Below are positions 1-10,313 of a DNA stretch of 64,000 bases, piece after piece (the stretch's first letter is position 1; every line of letters begins with the position of its first letter). Under the pieces are notes generated by a model. The model searched no databases, was not told the origin of the DNA, and saw only the letters and a list, made by a program, of their open reading frames with translations. The DNA lies in NCBI GenBank assembly GCA_031286755.1, contig JAITTX010000383.1, positions 1 through 64,000 of the forward strand, written 5' to 3'. The translations under genes were made by a program, and so were the position numbers. The DNA comes from Paraburkholderia sp. Lineage in GTDB: Bacteria > Pseudomonadota > Gammaproteobacteria > Burkholderiales > Burkholderiaceae.

Positions 1-1992
1 TGGATCGCCGCCAACGCCAAAAATTTCGCACCCATCGTGCGGCCGCATCCGGCGACGATGAGCAAGGCTATCGTGCCCTACGGCGACGCCTCGCACATCA
101 TGACGGTCGATTCGGGCGCGCAGCGCCCGCGGGAAGCCACGGCCTGGTGGAGCGATTTTTGCGCCCGCCATCATATTCAACTCGGCGTTGGCCCGTGGGG
201 CGAAAAGCGCACGGTCTACACCAACGCGGCATTCGAATCGAAATTCATCAACGGCCAGCACCGCGTCCACCATCTTGGCGTCGATCTGTTCATGCCTGCC
301 GGCACCGCGCTCCATACGCCGCTGGACGCCACCGTGCGCAGCGTCCAGGTGGAAGCCGAGCCGCTGGGTTATGGCGGATTGGTCACGCTCCTGCATGAGC
401 CGGAAGGCTGCCCGCCCTTCGTCACGCTCTGGGGGCATATGGGACATGAGGCGCTGGAGCGCCTGAAACCAGGCCAAAAGCTGGCTGCGGGGGAACTCGT
501 CGGCCACATGGGCGATATGCACGAGAATGGCGGATGGACTCCGCATCTTCACTTTCAGATGGCCACCGATATCGGCCTCTGTGCAACGGAGATCATCGGT
601 GTGGGCGAGGCCGCCTGGCTCGACGTGTGGGCCGATGTTTTTCCGGACGCGGCCACGCTGGCCGGCATTCCCGCCGAAGCATTCAAACAGACGGGACGCA
701 CTCGTTCCGAAATCATTGCTCGCCGCAAAGAGATCCTGCTGCCCAATCTATCCATTTCCTATTCCGAGCCGATCAAGTTCGTGCGCGGCGAAGGCGTCTG
801 GCTGATCGACAACCGCGGCCGCGCCTATCTCGACTGCTTCAACAATGTCTGCCATCTCGGCCATACGCATCCCGACGTCGTGGCAGCACTCGCCAGGCAG
901 GCGGCGATTCTCAACACCAATACGCGCTATCTGCACGACAACATCGTCGCCTACGCAGAGCGCCTCACCGCCACGCTGCCGCCGGGGCTCGCGGTGGCCT
1001 CCTTCGCGTGCTCGGGCAGCGAGGCCAACAGCCTGATGTTGCGCATGGCGCGCAACCATACCGGCAGCCACGATGCGCTGGTGCTCGATTGGGCCTATCA
1101 CGGCAATACGCAGGAGATCATCGACCTCAGCCCCTACAAGTACAAGCGCAAGGGCGGCAAGGGCAAACCGGACCACGTGTTTCAGGCCGACATTCCCGAC
1201 AGTTACAGGGCGCCAGCGGACTGGCCGCTGGAGGAGCACGGCAAGCGCTTCGCGCAGAGCGTGGCCGCGCAGATCGACGCCATGAAGCAGCAAGGGCGCA
1301 AGCCGGCCTTCTTCCTCGCCGAGTCCATTCCGAGCGTGGCGGGCCAGGTCTTCTTTCCGGAGGGCTACCTGAAGGAAGTTTATGCCATGGTGCGCGCGGC
1401 GGGCGGGCTCTGCGTGGCCGACGAAGTGCAGGTCGGGTTCGGACGCGTCGGCAGCCACTGGTGGGCCTTCGAGATGCAGGGCGTGGTGCCGGACATCGTG
1501 ACGATGGGCAAGCCCATCGGCAACGGCCATCCCATGGCGGCGCTGGTGACCACGCGCGAAGTGGCCGACAGCTTCAACAATGGCATGGAGTATTTCAACA
1601 CCTTCGCGGGCAATCCCGTGTCCTGCGCGGTGGGCCTCGCCGTGCTCGATGCAATCGAGCGCGACGGGCTGAAACAGAATGCGCTCGACGTCGGAAATTA
1701 TCTGCTCGATGGCTTTCGCGCCATGCAAAAACGTTACGACGTCATAGGCGATGTACGCGGGCAAGGACTGTTCCTTGGCGTGGAGCTGGTGCTGGACCGC
1801 AAGACCAAGGTTCCGGCCACGGCACTGGCGAAGCGGATCTGCGACGGCGCGCGCGAGCGCGGCGTGCTGATGGGCACGGAAGGCCCGTTCGACAACGTGC
1901 TGAAAATGCGCCCGCCGATGATATTCAGCCGCGCCAATGCGGACCACCTTCTCTGCGTGCTGGAAGACAGCATCGGCGCGGCGCTGCGTTAA
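1..1992 (+). CDS. M23-like peptidase domain fused to class III PLP aminotransferase (5'-truncated by window edge)
   Basis: Frame is open from base 1 ([22 protein letters not shown]...) so the start lies upstream. M23-type metal motifs HHLGVD and PHLHF in the first ~180 aa, then class III aminotransferase sequence ([60 protein letters not shown]). Confidence 0.88.
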   Translation, partial: WIAANAKNFAPIVRPHPATMSKAIVPYGDASHIMTVDSGAQRPREATAWWSDFCARHHIQLGVGPWGEKRTVYTNAAFESKFINGQHRVHHLGVDLFMPAGTALHTPLDATVRSVQVEAEPLGYGGLVTLLHEPEGCPPFVTLWGHMGHEALERLKPGQKLAAGELVGHMGDMHENGGWTPHLHFQMATDIGLCATEIIGVGEAAWLDVWADVFPDAATLAGIPAEAFKQTGRTRSEIIARRKEILLPNLSISYSEPIKFVRGEGVWLIDNRGRAYLDCFNNVCHLGHTHPDVVAALARQAAILNTNTRYLHDNIVAYAERLTATLPPGLAVASFACSGSEANSLMLRMARNHTGSHDALVLDWAYHGNTQEIIDLSPYKYKRKGGKGKPDHVFQADIPDSYRAPADWPLEEHGKRFAQSVAAQIDAMKQQGRKPAFFLAESIPSVAGQVFFPEGYLKEVYAMVRAAGGLCVADEVQVGFGRVGSHWWAFEMQGVVPDIVTMGKPIGNGHPMAALVTTREVADSFNNGMEYFNTFAGNPVSCAVGLAVLDAIERDGLKQNALDVGNYLLDGFRAMQKRYDVIGDVRGQGLFLGVELVLDRKTKVPATALAKRICDGARERGVLMGTEGPFDNVLKMRPPMIFSRANADHLLCVLEDSIGAALR

Positions 1993-2004
1993 AGGAGAGC
2001 ATGG

Positions 2005-2025
2005 CGGCCGGCAAAATGCCGGCCG
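2005..2025 (+). terminator. Strong GC-rich hairpin just after the aminotransferase stop codon (no U-tract)
   Basis: CGGCCGGCA-AAA-TGCCGGCCG, 9-bp perfect stem with 3-nt loop, 13 nt after the stop; lacks a T-run, so could be an attenuator or mRNA-stabilising hairpin instead. Confidence 0.4.
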
Positions 2026-2155
2026 AATCCGATCATATGCCAGACCAGCGGGCACATTGCGCGGTGCCCACGGACTCGAACTATGTCAAGATCGTGATCT
2101 ATTGGGGCACGGTCCCGGTACAGAAATAAAAATCCATCTTGGAGGAGTACGCCCG

Positions 2156-2932
2156 ATGATCTCGAAGATCAAGCATCTGATCGCGATGGCAACGCTGGCC
2201 ATGGTTGCCGCTGTTTCCTCTCACGTTGCCGTGGCGGATGAGCTTCAGGAATTGAAGAGTGCCGGCGAGATCCGGATCGCCATGAGCGGACAGTACCCGC
2301 CCTTCAGCTTCGCCAACGACAAGAACCAGATTGTCGGGTTCGATGCCTCGATAGGCGAGGCGCTTGCCACGCAACTGAAACTCAAGCCCACGATCGTGAC
2401 CACGCCGTTCGACGGCCTGATCGCGGGCCTGTTGGGCAAAAAATACGACATGGTGGTCGCATCGATGACGATCACGCCCGAGCGCGCAAGGGCCGTGGAC
2501 TTCGTGGGCCCGTACTACCATGTCGCGCGCGTGGTCGTGGTGGCCGCGAATTCTCCCGTCCAGAAAGTGGACGATCTCAAGGGCAAGACGGTAGGCGTGA
2601 TTCTCGGCGACACCAACGACAAGTGGGCAGAGGCGCACGGCAACTGGAATATCCGCACCTATAAGGGCTTGCCGGAAATGTTGATGGAGCTTCAGAGCGG
2701 CCGCATCGATGCCATCGTCATGGACAGCGTTCCCGTCATGATCGCGGTAAAGAAGACCGGCCAGAAGGTCCGCATGCTCGAAACGCCCGGGCCCCGCGAC
2801 AGCATCGGCATCGCTATCCGGAAAGGCAATCCGCAACTCAAGGCGGCTTTGCAAAAGGCGCTCGACGACATGATGGCCAGCGGCACCTACGAACAGATCT
2901 CCAAGGAATGGGTCGGCAGCGACATCCGCTAA
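2156..2932 (+). CDS. Polar amino-acid ABC transporter substrate-binding protein
   Basis: Signal peptide MISKIKHLIAMATLAMVAAVSSHVAVA then ELKSAGEIRIAMSGQYPPFSF; RBS GGAGG at 2141. The longer ORF from 1937 is an upstream extension. Confidence 0.92.
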   Translation: MISKIKHLIAMATLAMVAAVSSHVAVADELQELKSAGEIRIAMSGQYPPFSFANDKNQIVGFDASIGEALATQLKLKPTIVTTPFDGLIAGLLGKKYDMVVASMTITPERARAVDFVGPYYHVARVVVVAANSPVQKVDDLKGKTVGVILGDTNDKWAEAHGNWNIRTYKGLPEMLMELQSGRIDAIVMDSVPVMIAVKKTGQKVRMLETPGPRDSIGIAIRKGNPQLKAALQKALDDMMASGTYEQISKEWVGSDIR

Positions 2933-2992
2933 GCCGCATCGCGTACCGGCCCGGGAAGACCGTGCCGGTTGCAAACCCCTTTGGAGCGTTTC

Positions 2993-3640
2993 ATGGACAT
3001 CGCATTGTTGCTGCGGATCTTGCCGTTCTTTCTGGAGGCGACATGGCTGACGGTGCAGATTTCGCTGCTTGCCTTCGTGATCGGGCTCGCGATTGCAGCC
3101 ATCCTGGTGGCGGGACGTCTTTCCAATAGCTGGCTTCTGCGCTCCCTCTCCACTGCGTACGTCAGTGTCTTTCGCGGCACGCCCAATCTGGTTCAGCTAT
3201 TCATCCTCTATTTCGGCGGTCCGCAGATCGGCCTGAATCTGGATCCCTTTACCGCGGGGTATATCGCCCTGGGATTGAACATTGGCGCATATATGTCGGA
3301 ATCGATTCGCGGCGCCATTGTGAACGTCGATCGCGGCCAAACGGAAGCGGCGCGTTCCATCGGGTTTTCACGCGCACAGGCGCTCAGGCTCATCGTCCTG
3401 CCTCAGGCGGCGCGCCTGATGATCCGCCCGCTTGGCGTGAACACGGTCGGGCTCGTCAAGGGATCGGCGCTGGTCTCGACCGTGTCGGTGGTCGAGTTGA
3501 CCTATACCGCGCAACGCTACATCGGCTCGACCTATAAACCATTCGAGATTTTCGGAATCGCGGCGGTTCTCTACATGATCGTCCTCTATGTCGTGGTGAC
3601 GATGGTGAATCTTCTCGACAAACGCTTTGCGGCCCGTTGA
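2993..3640 (+). CDS. Amino-acid ABC transporter permease (HisM/GlnP type)
   Basis: Membrane protein with VFRGTPNLVQLFILYFGGPQ and RGQTEAARSIGFSRAQALRLIVLPQAAR (EAA loop). Confidence 0.92.
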   Translation: MDIALLLRILPFFLEATWLTVQISLLAFVIGLAIAAILVAGRLSNSWLLRSLSTAYVSVFRGTPNLVQLFILYFGGPQIGLNLDPFTAGYIALGLNIGAYMSESIRGAIVNVDRGQTEAARSIGFSRAQALRLIVLPQAARLMIRPLGVNTVGLVKGSALVSTVSVVELTYTAQRYIGSTYKPFEIFGIAAVLYMIVLYVVVTMVNLLDKRFAAR

Positions 3641-3650
3641 GGAGGAATAG

Positions 3651-4310
3651 ATGCCACCGTTCGACTTCAGCATCGTGCTGCCATACAGCGGGCTGCTTTT
3701 CAAAGGCCTGCTGTGGACACTCGTCTTGACCGCCTCGTCTTCGGTCCTCAGTCTGGTTTTTGGCGTTATTTTCGCGCTCGTGGTGTTATATGCACCCGCC
3801 TTGGTCGCCTACCCCGTGCGCTTCTTCATATGGCTGTTCATGGGCACGCCGCTCCTGCTGCAGCTATTTCTGATTTACTACGGCCTTGCGCAGATCGGCA
3901 TCGACATTCCCGCTTTCGGCGCGGGCATCATCGGTCTCAGTTTGCATTTTGCGGTCTATAACGCCGATGTCATTCGCGCCGGCATTCTGTCCGTCGATCG
4001 CGGACAGACCGAGGGGGCGCGGTCCATCGGCCTGAGCCGCGGCCAGGCGCTGCGCTACGTGGTCGTCCCGCAGGCGATTCGAAAGACGATCTCCCCCATC
4101 GGCAACAACATGATCGTCCTCTTGAAGGATTCCTCGCTGGTCTCCATTCTCGGCATTACCGAGCTCATTTATAGCGCGCAGCACGCCATCAGCGAGACGT
4201 TCAGCCCGTTCGAATTTTATCTGACCATTGCGGTGATTTACTACGTGGTCAATCTCTTCATGGAAGCCGGCCTGCGGCGCGTGGAGAGGAATGTGGAGGT
4301 CATGCGATGA
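3651..4310 (+). CDS. Amino-acid ABC transporter permease (second subunit)
   Basis: [20 protein letters not shown] and [28 protein letters not shown]; overlaps the next gene by 4 nt. Confidence 0.92.
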   Translation: MPPFDFSIVLPYSGLLFKGLLWTLVLTASSSVLSLVFGVIFALVVLYAPALVAYPVRFFIWLFMGTPLLLQLFLIYYGLAQIGIDIPAFGAGIIGLSLHFAVYNADVIRAGILSVDRGQTEGARSIGLSRGQALRYVVVPQAIRKTISPIGNNMIVLLKDSSLVSILGITELIYSAQHAISETFSPFEFYLTIAVIYYVVNLFMEAGLRRVERNVEVMR

Positions 4311-5095
4311 GTTCGTTGAATCCCATGGTTCAGGTGAAGGGAGTTCGCAAAGCTTATGGCTCGGTGGAGGTTTTGAAGGGAATCGATCTCTCGGTGTCGC
4401 GCGGGCAAATCGTGGCGATCATCGGGCCGAGCGGATCCGGGAAAAGCACCCTGCTTCGCTCGATCAACCATCTGGAGACTCTGAACAGCGGCGAGATCTG
4501 GCTCGATGGCGTGCAAGTCAACCAGCCGCTCAAGGGGCATGCGTTCGAGAAGCACATCAACGCGGTCAGGCAGCAGATGGGCATGGTCTTTCAGCATTTC
4601 AATCTTTTCCCGCATTTGACCGTGCTGGAAAACATCATTCTGGGACCGGTCAAGCTCAAAGGCATGCAAAAGGATGCCGCGCGCGAACTTGCGCTGCGCC
4701 TGCTTTCGAAAGTCGGGCTCGCCAGCAAGATCGACGCCTATCCTTCGCAATTGTCGGGCGGACAAAAGCAGCGCGTGGCCATCACGCGCTCGCTGGCCAT
4801 GCAACCCAAGGTCATGTTGTTCGACGAGGCCACTTCCGCTCTGGACCCGGAGCTCGTCGACGAGGTCAACGCCGTCATGAAGCAGTTGGCGGCCGAGCAT
4901 ATGACGATGCTGATCGTCACCCATGAGATGCGCTTCGCGGGAGAGGTCGCCGACAGGATCATGTTCATGGACGGCGGCGTTGTCGTGGAAGAAGGCCCAC
5001 CGGAGCAGTTGCTGCGAGACCCCCGACAGGACAGAACGCGGGCCTTTTTGAAGAACCATCTTTCCGGCAGCGTGGCGATGCGGGCTGCAGGGTAG
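4307..5095 (+). CDS. Amino-acid ABC transporter ATP-binding protein (GlnQ type)
   Basis: Walker [10 protein letters not shown], signature LSGGQKQRV, Walker [15 protein letters not shown]. Confidence 0.95.
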   Translation: MSSLNPMVQVKGVRKAYGSVEVLKGIDLSVSRGQIVAIIGPSGSGKSTLLRSINHLETLNSGEIWLDGVQVNQPLKGHAFEKHINAVRQQMGMVFQHFNLFPHLTVLENIILGPVKLKGMQKDAARELALRLLSKVGLASKIDAYPSQLSGGQKQRVAITRSLAMQPKVMLFDEATSALDPELVDEVNAVMKQLAAEHMTMLIVTHEMRFAGEVADRIMFMDGGVVVEEGPPEQLLRDPRQDRTRAFLKNHLSGSVAMRAAG

Positions 5096-5239
5096 GCCGG
5101 GCGCTCGCCCTGATTTGTATCCCTGTGTATCCCGCATGCGCCGCGACACACTACGTTGCGCATGCGCTCGCGCCAGACATCTGCCGGATACGTGCGCGCG
5201 CTCCAATACGGTCGAACACCCCACCACGGAGAACCCATC

Positions 5240-5812
5240 ATGTTCGATCGACTCAAGATTGCGGCCGCCGCCGCCGCGCTCGCGGGACTGGCCGCCACCG
5301 GCGCCTGGGCTGCCCTCGCATCCGGCCAGCATCCCGCCGCCGAGCCTGCGTCCGTGCACGCCGGCACGAATGCACCCGACTTCACCGGCACCGGCGCCTG
5401 GATCAACAGCGCGCCGCTCGACCTCAAGCAATTGCGCGGCAAAGTCGTGCTCGTCGAATTCTGGACCTTCGACTGCATCAACTGCGCGCATACGCTGCCT
5501 CATGTGCAGGACTGGTATTCCCGCTATCGCGACAAGGGGCTCGTGGTGGTGGGCGTGCACACGCCCGAATATCCGTTCGAGCGCGACACGGCCAATCTGA
5601 AGAAAGCCGTCGCGCGCTTCGGCATTCAATATCCGGTCGTGCAGGACAACCAGTACGCAACGTGGAATGCGTATGGCAACCAGTATTGGCCGGCGCTTTA
5701 TCTCATCGATAAAAGCGGCAAGGTGGTGTACACGCGCGTTGGCGAAGGGCGCTATGAAGAGACCGAGCAGGCCATTCGGGATCTGCTGGGGGTTGATGGT
5801 AAGCGCGGATGA
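5240..5812 (+). CDS. Thioredoxin-family (TlpA/DipZ C-terminal-like) exported protein
   Basis: N-terminal signal-like segment; VVLVEFWTFDCINCAHTLPHVQDWY with redox CINC motif; LYLIDKSGKVVYTRVGEG. Confidence 0.85.
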   Translation: MFDRLKIAAAAAALAGLAATGAWAALASGQHPAAEPASVHAGTNAPDFTGTGAWINSAPLDLKQLRGKVVLVEFWTFDCINCAHTLPHVQDWYSRYRDKGLVVVGVHTPEYPFERDTANLKKAVARFGIQYPVVQDNQYATWNAYGNQYWPALYLIDKSGKVVYTRVGEGRYEETEQAIRDLLGVDGKRG

Positions 5813-5840
5813 TGCGCTGCGCAGGATCCATCCGCGATAA

Positions 5841-5867
5841 AAAAGCACCGTTGCCGGTGCTTTTTTT
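5841..5867. terminator. Bidirectional intrinsic terminator between convergent genes
   Basis: AAAAGCACCG-TTGC-CGGTGCTTTTTTT: GCACCG/CGGTGC stem extended by A-run/T-run. Confidence 0.9.
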
Positions 5868-5872
5868 CTGCA

Positions 5873-6904
5873 TCACAAATGCGTCACCTGCACAATCGCC
5901 TCGGCGAACGCCTTGGGCGCTTCCTGCGGCAGGTTATGGCCGATGCCACCGGCAATATCCCGGTGCACATACTTGCCCGTGAACTTCTTCGCGTAGGCCG
6001 CCGGTTGCGGATGCGGCGCGCCGTTGGCGTCACCTTCCATTGTGATCGTCGGCACCGAAATAGCGGGCGCGGCGGCGAGGCGCCGCTCGATGTCGTCGTA
6101 TTTCGATTCGCCCTGCGCGAGCCCCAGCCGCCAGCGATAATTGTGGATGACGACCGCTACATGATCCGGATTCTGAAACGCCGCGGCCGAGCGCGCGTAG
6201 GTGGCGTCGTCGAAATTCCATTTGGGCGACGCCAGTTGCCAGATCAGCTTGTTAAAGGCGTCGCGGTTCGCCGCGTAACCCCGCGCGCCGCGCTCGGTCG
6301 CGAAGTAATACTGATACCACCACTGCAATTCGGCCTGTGGCGGCAGCGGCTGCTCGTTCGCCTTCTGACTGCCGATCAGGTAGCCGCTCACCGAAACCAG
6401 CCCCTTGACCCGTTCGGGCCACAGCGCGGCGATGGTGTCGGCCGTGCGCGCGCCCCAATCGTAGCCGCCGAGCACGGCCTGATCGATCTTCAACGCGTCC
6501 ATCAGCGCGACGATGTCGACGGCGGTCACTGCCTGCTGCCCATTGCGCGGCGTGTCCGCGGAGAGAAAGCGCGTCGAGCCATAGCCGCGCAGATACGGCA
6601 CGATCACGCGATAACCCGCCGCCGCCAGCATGGGCGCGACTTCGACATAGCTAAAAATGTCGTACGGCCAGCCGTGCAGCAATAGAACCGGCGGGCCATT
6701 CTTCGGTCCGGCTTGCGCGTAACCCACATTGAGCACACCGGCGTCGATCTGCTGAATCGGGCCAAACGAGGCGTTGCTACCGGTGCGTGCGCCGCTCGAC
6801 TGCGCATGGGCAATGCTGCTGCTCAAGCCTAGTTCCGCGAGGCTGATGCTCGCCAGTGTGGTGCCAAGCAAACGGCGGCGGCGGGCATTGACGGGATCTG
6901 ACAT
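5873..6904 (-). CDS. TAT-exported alpha/beta hydrolase (epoxide hydrolase-like)
   Basis: RRRRLLGTTLASISLAELGLSSSIAHA twin-arginine-like signal; LLLHGWPYDIFSYVEVAPMLAAAGYRVIVPYLRGYGST; GGYDWGARTADTIAALWPERV. Confidence 0.87.
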   Translation of the reverse strand: MSDPVNARRRRLLGTTLASISLAELGLSSSIAHAQSSGARTGSNASFGPIQQIDAGVLNVGYAQAGPKNGPPVLLLHGWPYDIFSYVEVAPMLAAAGYRVIVPYLRGYGSTRFLSADTPRNGQQAVTAVDIVALMDALKIDQAVLGGYDWGARTADTIAALWPERVKGLVSVSGYLIGSQKANEQPLPPQAELQWWYQYYFATERGARGYAANRDAFNKLIWQLASPKWNFDDATYARSAAAFQNPDHVAVVIHNYRWRLGLAQGESKYDDIERRLAAAPAISVPTITMEGDANGAPHPQPAAYAKKFTGKYVHRDIAGGIGHNLPQEAPKAFAEAIVQVTHL

Positions 6905-7176
6905 GACTCATTTCTCCTATATGAGTGGGACAAAGCGCTGCAATGGTTTTATAGCCGAGTCGCATGAACGCTTTGTATTTCAATGTATCTGTCCGATCGC
7001 TGTACACACAACGAGTCAATAACGCCGCTTTTGAAAACATGCCGGATACATCGACCGGCTTTAATGCATCAACGGCGAAATCCATAAGACGGCTTCCATC
7101 TATATCCGGACTCCGGACGTTGGCCGGGTGACGCCGCCCTATCCGCATCATTCACATCCTTTTATGAGGAATCGCC

Positions 7177-7445
7177 ATGAGCCACGCAGCAAAAGCATTG
7201 GCGCGATGGGGCTCGCGGCGGGCCAGCTCAAGGTTGCGTTGCCGGGCGAGACGGCCGTCGATGCCGAAATCGATCTCGTGAAGAGCGACGACGGCTACTC
7301 GCTGCGCGCGCGCCTGAGCGTGAGCTTGCCGGGTCTCTCACGCGAGGTGGCGCGAAATCTCGTGGAAATGGCGCATCAAACCTTCCCGTACTCGAAGGCC
7401 ACGCGCGGCAATATCGATGTCGTGATTACGGTGGCCGAGGCTTGA
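7177..7445 (+). pseudogene. OsmC/Ohr-family remnant (internal deletion and frameshift)
   Basis: RBS-ATG (MSHAAKA) in one frame, then family sequence GAMGLAAGQLKVALPGETAVDAEIDL...LSVSLPGLSREVARNLVEMAHQTFPYSKATRGNIDVVITVAEA in another frame from about 7197; N-terminal half with the peroxidatic Cys is absent and the usual CPYS reads FPYS. Confidence 0.75.
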
Positions 7446-7476
7446 TGCGTGAGGCGAACATCGTGTGTTCGTCATG

Positions 7477-7514
7477 AAAAAAAGCGGCGGGCATCTCTGC
7501 CGCGCCGCCTTTCT
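7477..7514. terminator. Probable bidirectional terminator between convergent genes
   Basis: AAAAAAAGCGGCGGGCA-TCTC-TGCCGCGCCGCCTTTCT hairpin (small bulges) with A/T flanks. Confidence 0.55.
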
Positions 7515-7532
7515 CCCTCACCCCGCCTGAAC

Positions 7533-8762
7533 TTAACCGCCCTTCACCACCTTGCCGCGTTGCAGGACGTACTGCACGCGCTCGCCGTCGTTGGCCACCA
7601 CGCCAATATCGGCGAGCGGATTGCCGTCGAGCACGAGCACGTCGGCAATCGCGCCCGCCGCGATCACACCCAGCTCGCCCTTCATGTTGACGATGTCGGC
7701 GGCCACGCTCGTCGCGGAACGCAGGGCCTCCAGATTGCCGAGCACCTCGGCGCGAATGCGAAACTCGCCGCACTGGAACGCATGCATTTCGCCCAGCAGG
7801 TCCGAGCCGAAGCCCATCGGCACGCCCGCCTTCGCGTAGATCTCCAGCGATTCGCGGCCCGCGCGCTGCACGCTTGCCACTTTCGCCACGGACTCGGGCG
7901 GCAGCCCGAACTGCGCGCCGTGTTGCGCGAGCGCGTCGTAGGTGACCAGCGTCGGGACCACGAAGGCGCCATGCTCGTGCATGAGCTGTGCCGCTACTTC
8001 ATCGACGAGATTGCCGTGCTCGATCGTGCGCACGCCGCAACGCACGGCGCGCGCAATCGCCCGCGCGGTATAGGCGTGCGCCATCACATAGGTGTTGGCC
8101 GCCTCGGCTTCGCCAACGATCGCGCGGATCTCGTCCTCGGAGTACTGCGTATTGGAGATGGGATCGACCGGCGAGGCCACGCCGCCCGAGGCCATGATCT
8201 TGATCTGCGTGGCGCCCTTCTGGATCTCTTCGCGCACGGCGAGGCGCACGGCATCCACGCCATCCGCCACGCGTGCAATCGCACCCGTGCGGAAGCAGCA
8301 CGAACACGGCTCGAGCAGGTCGCCGCGGGGGCGGAAGTCGCCGTGGCCGCCCGTCTGCGAGAGCGCCTTGCCGGACGGGAAAATACGCGGCCCCGGCACG
8401 AGGCCCGTTTCCACGGCCTGCATCAGCGCCCAGTCGGCGCCGCCCGCGTCGCGCACGCTCGTGAAGCCGCGCGAGAGCATGGCCTGCATGATCGGCAGCG
8501 CGCGAATGGCCGCGAGAATGTTCGGCTGTCCCGCGTTGGTGCCCAGATTCGCGTTGGAGGCGAGCACGTGCACGTGACAGTCGATGAAGCCCGGCATCAC
8601 GGTCGTGCCGCGCGCGTCGATCACGCGTGCGCCGGGACGGTCGACCGCGCGGTTGGTGACCTCGACAATGCGCTCGCCCTCGATGACCACATGATGCTGT
8701 TCGAGCAACACCCCTTGCACGAGGTCGAGCACGTTGCCGCCATGAATTACCGTGATTGACAT
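7533..8762 (-). CDS. Metal-dependent amidohydrolase family protein
   Basis: ARGTTVMPGFIDCHVHVLASN, IMASGGVASPVD, AHAYTARAIARAVRCGVRTIEHGN, MGFGSDLLGEMH, AGAIADVLVLDGNPLADI. Confidence 0.9.
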   Translation of the reverse strand: MSITVIHGGNVLDLVQGVLLEQHHVVIEGERIVEVTNRAVDRPGARVIDARGTTVMPGFIDCHVHVLASNANLGTNAGQPNILAAIRALPIMQAMLSRGFTSVRDAGGADWALMQAVETGLVPGPRIFPSGKALSQTGGHGDFRPRGDLLEPCSCCFRTGAIARVADGVDAVRLAVREEIQKGATQIKIMASGGVASPVDPISNTQYSEDEIRAIVGEAEAANTYVMAHAYTARAIARAVRCGVRTIEHGNLVDEVAAQLMHEHGAFVVPTLVTYDALAQHGAQFGLPPESVAKVASVQRAGRESLEIYAKAGVPMGFGSDLLGEMHAFQCGEFRIRAEVLGNLEALRSATSVAADIVNMKGELGVIAAGAIADVLVLDGNPLADIGVVANDGERVQYVLQRGKVVKGG

Positions 8763-8773
8763 ATTCGTCCTCC

Positions 8774-10114
8774 TTATTGAATGGCTGCGCCGGCATGCTG
8801 TTCGCGGCTGCGTGCGCCGTGCCGCACGTCCTTGACGAAGAACGTGCCAACCAGGCTAATCGCCGCGGCGGCGATCACGTAGAACGCGGGCGCCATGTTG
8901 CTGCCCGTACGGGCAATCAGCCACGTGATCAGGAATGGCGCAAAGCCGCCGAAGATCGTGACCGCAAAATTGTAGGCCACCGAAAGCCCCGTCGAGAGCA
9001 CGCGGGTGGGGAAGAGTTCGGCGAAGGCCGCCAGGATCGGTCCAGTATAGGCGGCAATCAACACACCGAATACGGTCTGGAACACGAGCATCGACATCAG
9101 TCCGGGCGCCCGGTTGATCCACGCGAACATGGGCCACGCGAGCACCAGGATGGCGAATGCGGCGCCGCAGAGAAACACGCGACGGCCCCAGATGTCGGCG
9201 AGCTTGCCGACCACGGGCGAGCAGCACATGATCATGAGGCCGCCCACCATGCCGGCGAAAAAGCCGGTCGATTGCGGCAGATGCAGCGTGCGCACCGAAT
9301 AGGTCGGCATGTAGAAGAGCAGCACATAGGTGCAGACGGTCCAGAGAATGACCATCGAAAAGCTCGCGAAGGTCTCGCGCGGGAAGCTCGAAAGCACTTC
9401 CTTGAGCGGCGAGTTCTCCTTGCCCTGCTCCTCCATGGCGCTGAACGCGGGCGTTTCGTCCATCTGGCTGCGGATGAAATAGCCCACTGGCCCGACCAGG
9501 ATGCCGAGCAGGAACGGCACGCGCCAGCCCCAGCCATAGAGCGCCTGAGTATCGAGCGAGGTGGTGACGAAGGTGCCGGTGGCCGCGCCCAGCAACACCG
9601 CGAAGCCGATGCTCGACTGAATCCAGCTCGAGTAGTACGCGCGCTTTTCGGGCGGCGCGTACTCGGTGAGAAACGCCGTGGCGCCGCCCATTTCGCCGCC
9701 CGCGGAAAAGCCCTGCAGCAGCCGCGCGACGACAATCAGAAGCGGCGCCGCAATGCCCGCCTGCTCGTAAGTGGGCGCGAGCCCGATGATTGCCGTGCCG
9801 CATGCCATCAGCAGGATGGTGAGCGAAAGCGCGGCTTTGCGGCCAACCTTGTCGGCGTACACGCCCAGCACGATGCCGCCCACGGGGCGCATGACGAAGC
9901 CCACGCCGAACGTCGCCACCGTAAGCAGCACGGAGCTCAGTTCATTGCCGGTGGGAAAGAACAGCTTCGCGATGATCACGGCGAAGAAGCTGTAGACAGT
10001 AAAGTCGAACCATTCGAGGCCGTTGCCCAGCACCGTTGCGATAACGGCGCGGCGGCGCTGCCGCGCGGCCACGTGAGTAGAAGGCACTGCGCGCTGCGAA
10101 AGCGTTCCTTGCAT
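8774..10114 (-). CDS. MFS transporter (metabolite:H+ symporter / shikimate-ProP type)
   Basis: ATVLGNGLEWFDFTVYSFFAVIIAKLFFPTGNE, RPVGGIVLGVYADKVGRKAAL, LLQGFSAGGEMGGATAFLTEYAP. Confidence 0.92.
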   Translation of the reverse strand: MQGTLSQRAVPSTHVAARQRRRAVIATVLGNGLEWFDFTVYSFFAVIIAKLFFPTGNELSSVLLTVATFGVGFVMRPVGGIVLGVYADKVGRKAALSLTILLMACGTAIIGLAPTYEQAGIAAPLLIVVARLLQGFSAGGEMGGATAFLTEYAPPEKRAYYSSWIQSSIGFAVLLGAATGTFVTTSLDTQALYGWGWRVPFLLGILVGPVGYFIRSQMDETPAFSAMEEQGKENSPLKEVLSSFPRETFASFSMVILWTVCTYVLLFYMPTYSVRTLHLPQSTGFFAGMVGGLMIMCCSPVVGKLADIWGRRVFLCGAAFAILVLAWPMFAWINRAPGLMSMLVFQTVFGVLIAAYTGPILAAFAELFPTRVLSTGLSVAYNFAVTIFGGFAPFLITWLIARTGSNMAPAFYVIAAAAISLVGTFFVKDVRHGARSREQHAGAAIQ

Positions 10115-10200
10115 CGTCTCCTCCTTTTCTGATCGAAGCCGGGGCTTGCCCGCATGATCGACATGCTAAGGACAATCCCGCTTGTTTCTGAAACGAAAGA

Positions 10201-10233
10201 TTCGCATGCATGCATGCGCTGCGCGCATGCGAA
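10201..10233. repeat. 9-bp perfect inverted repeat between LysR 3' end and MFS start
   Basis: TTCGCATGC (10201-10209) and GCATGCGAA (10225-10233), 15-nt spacer. Confidence 0.7.
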
Positions 10234-10313
10234 GCGCTTTGCGTGATGCGCGGGTGTGATGCGTTTGCGTCGCGCGCCGGCCGGGCGTGTTGGCCGGGCA
10301 CCCTGACCAGGTT

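Noticed and set aside
2089-2100. AGATC-GT-GATCT palindrome upstream of the amino-acid ABC operon
   Set aside because: Short 5-bp arms, expected by chance at this scale; no second copy found to support an operator.
8756-10132. 458-aa plus-strand ORF opposite the MFS gene
   Set aside because: Antisense shadow ORF, Arg/His/Glu-rich, no domain.
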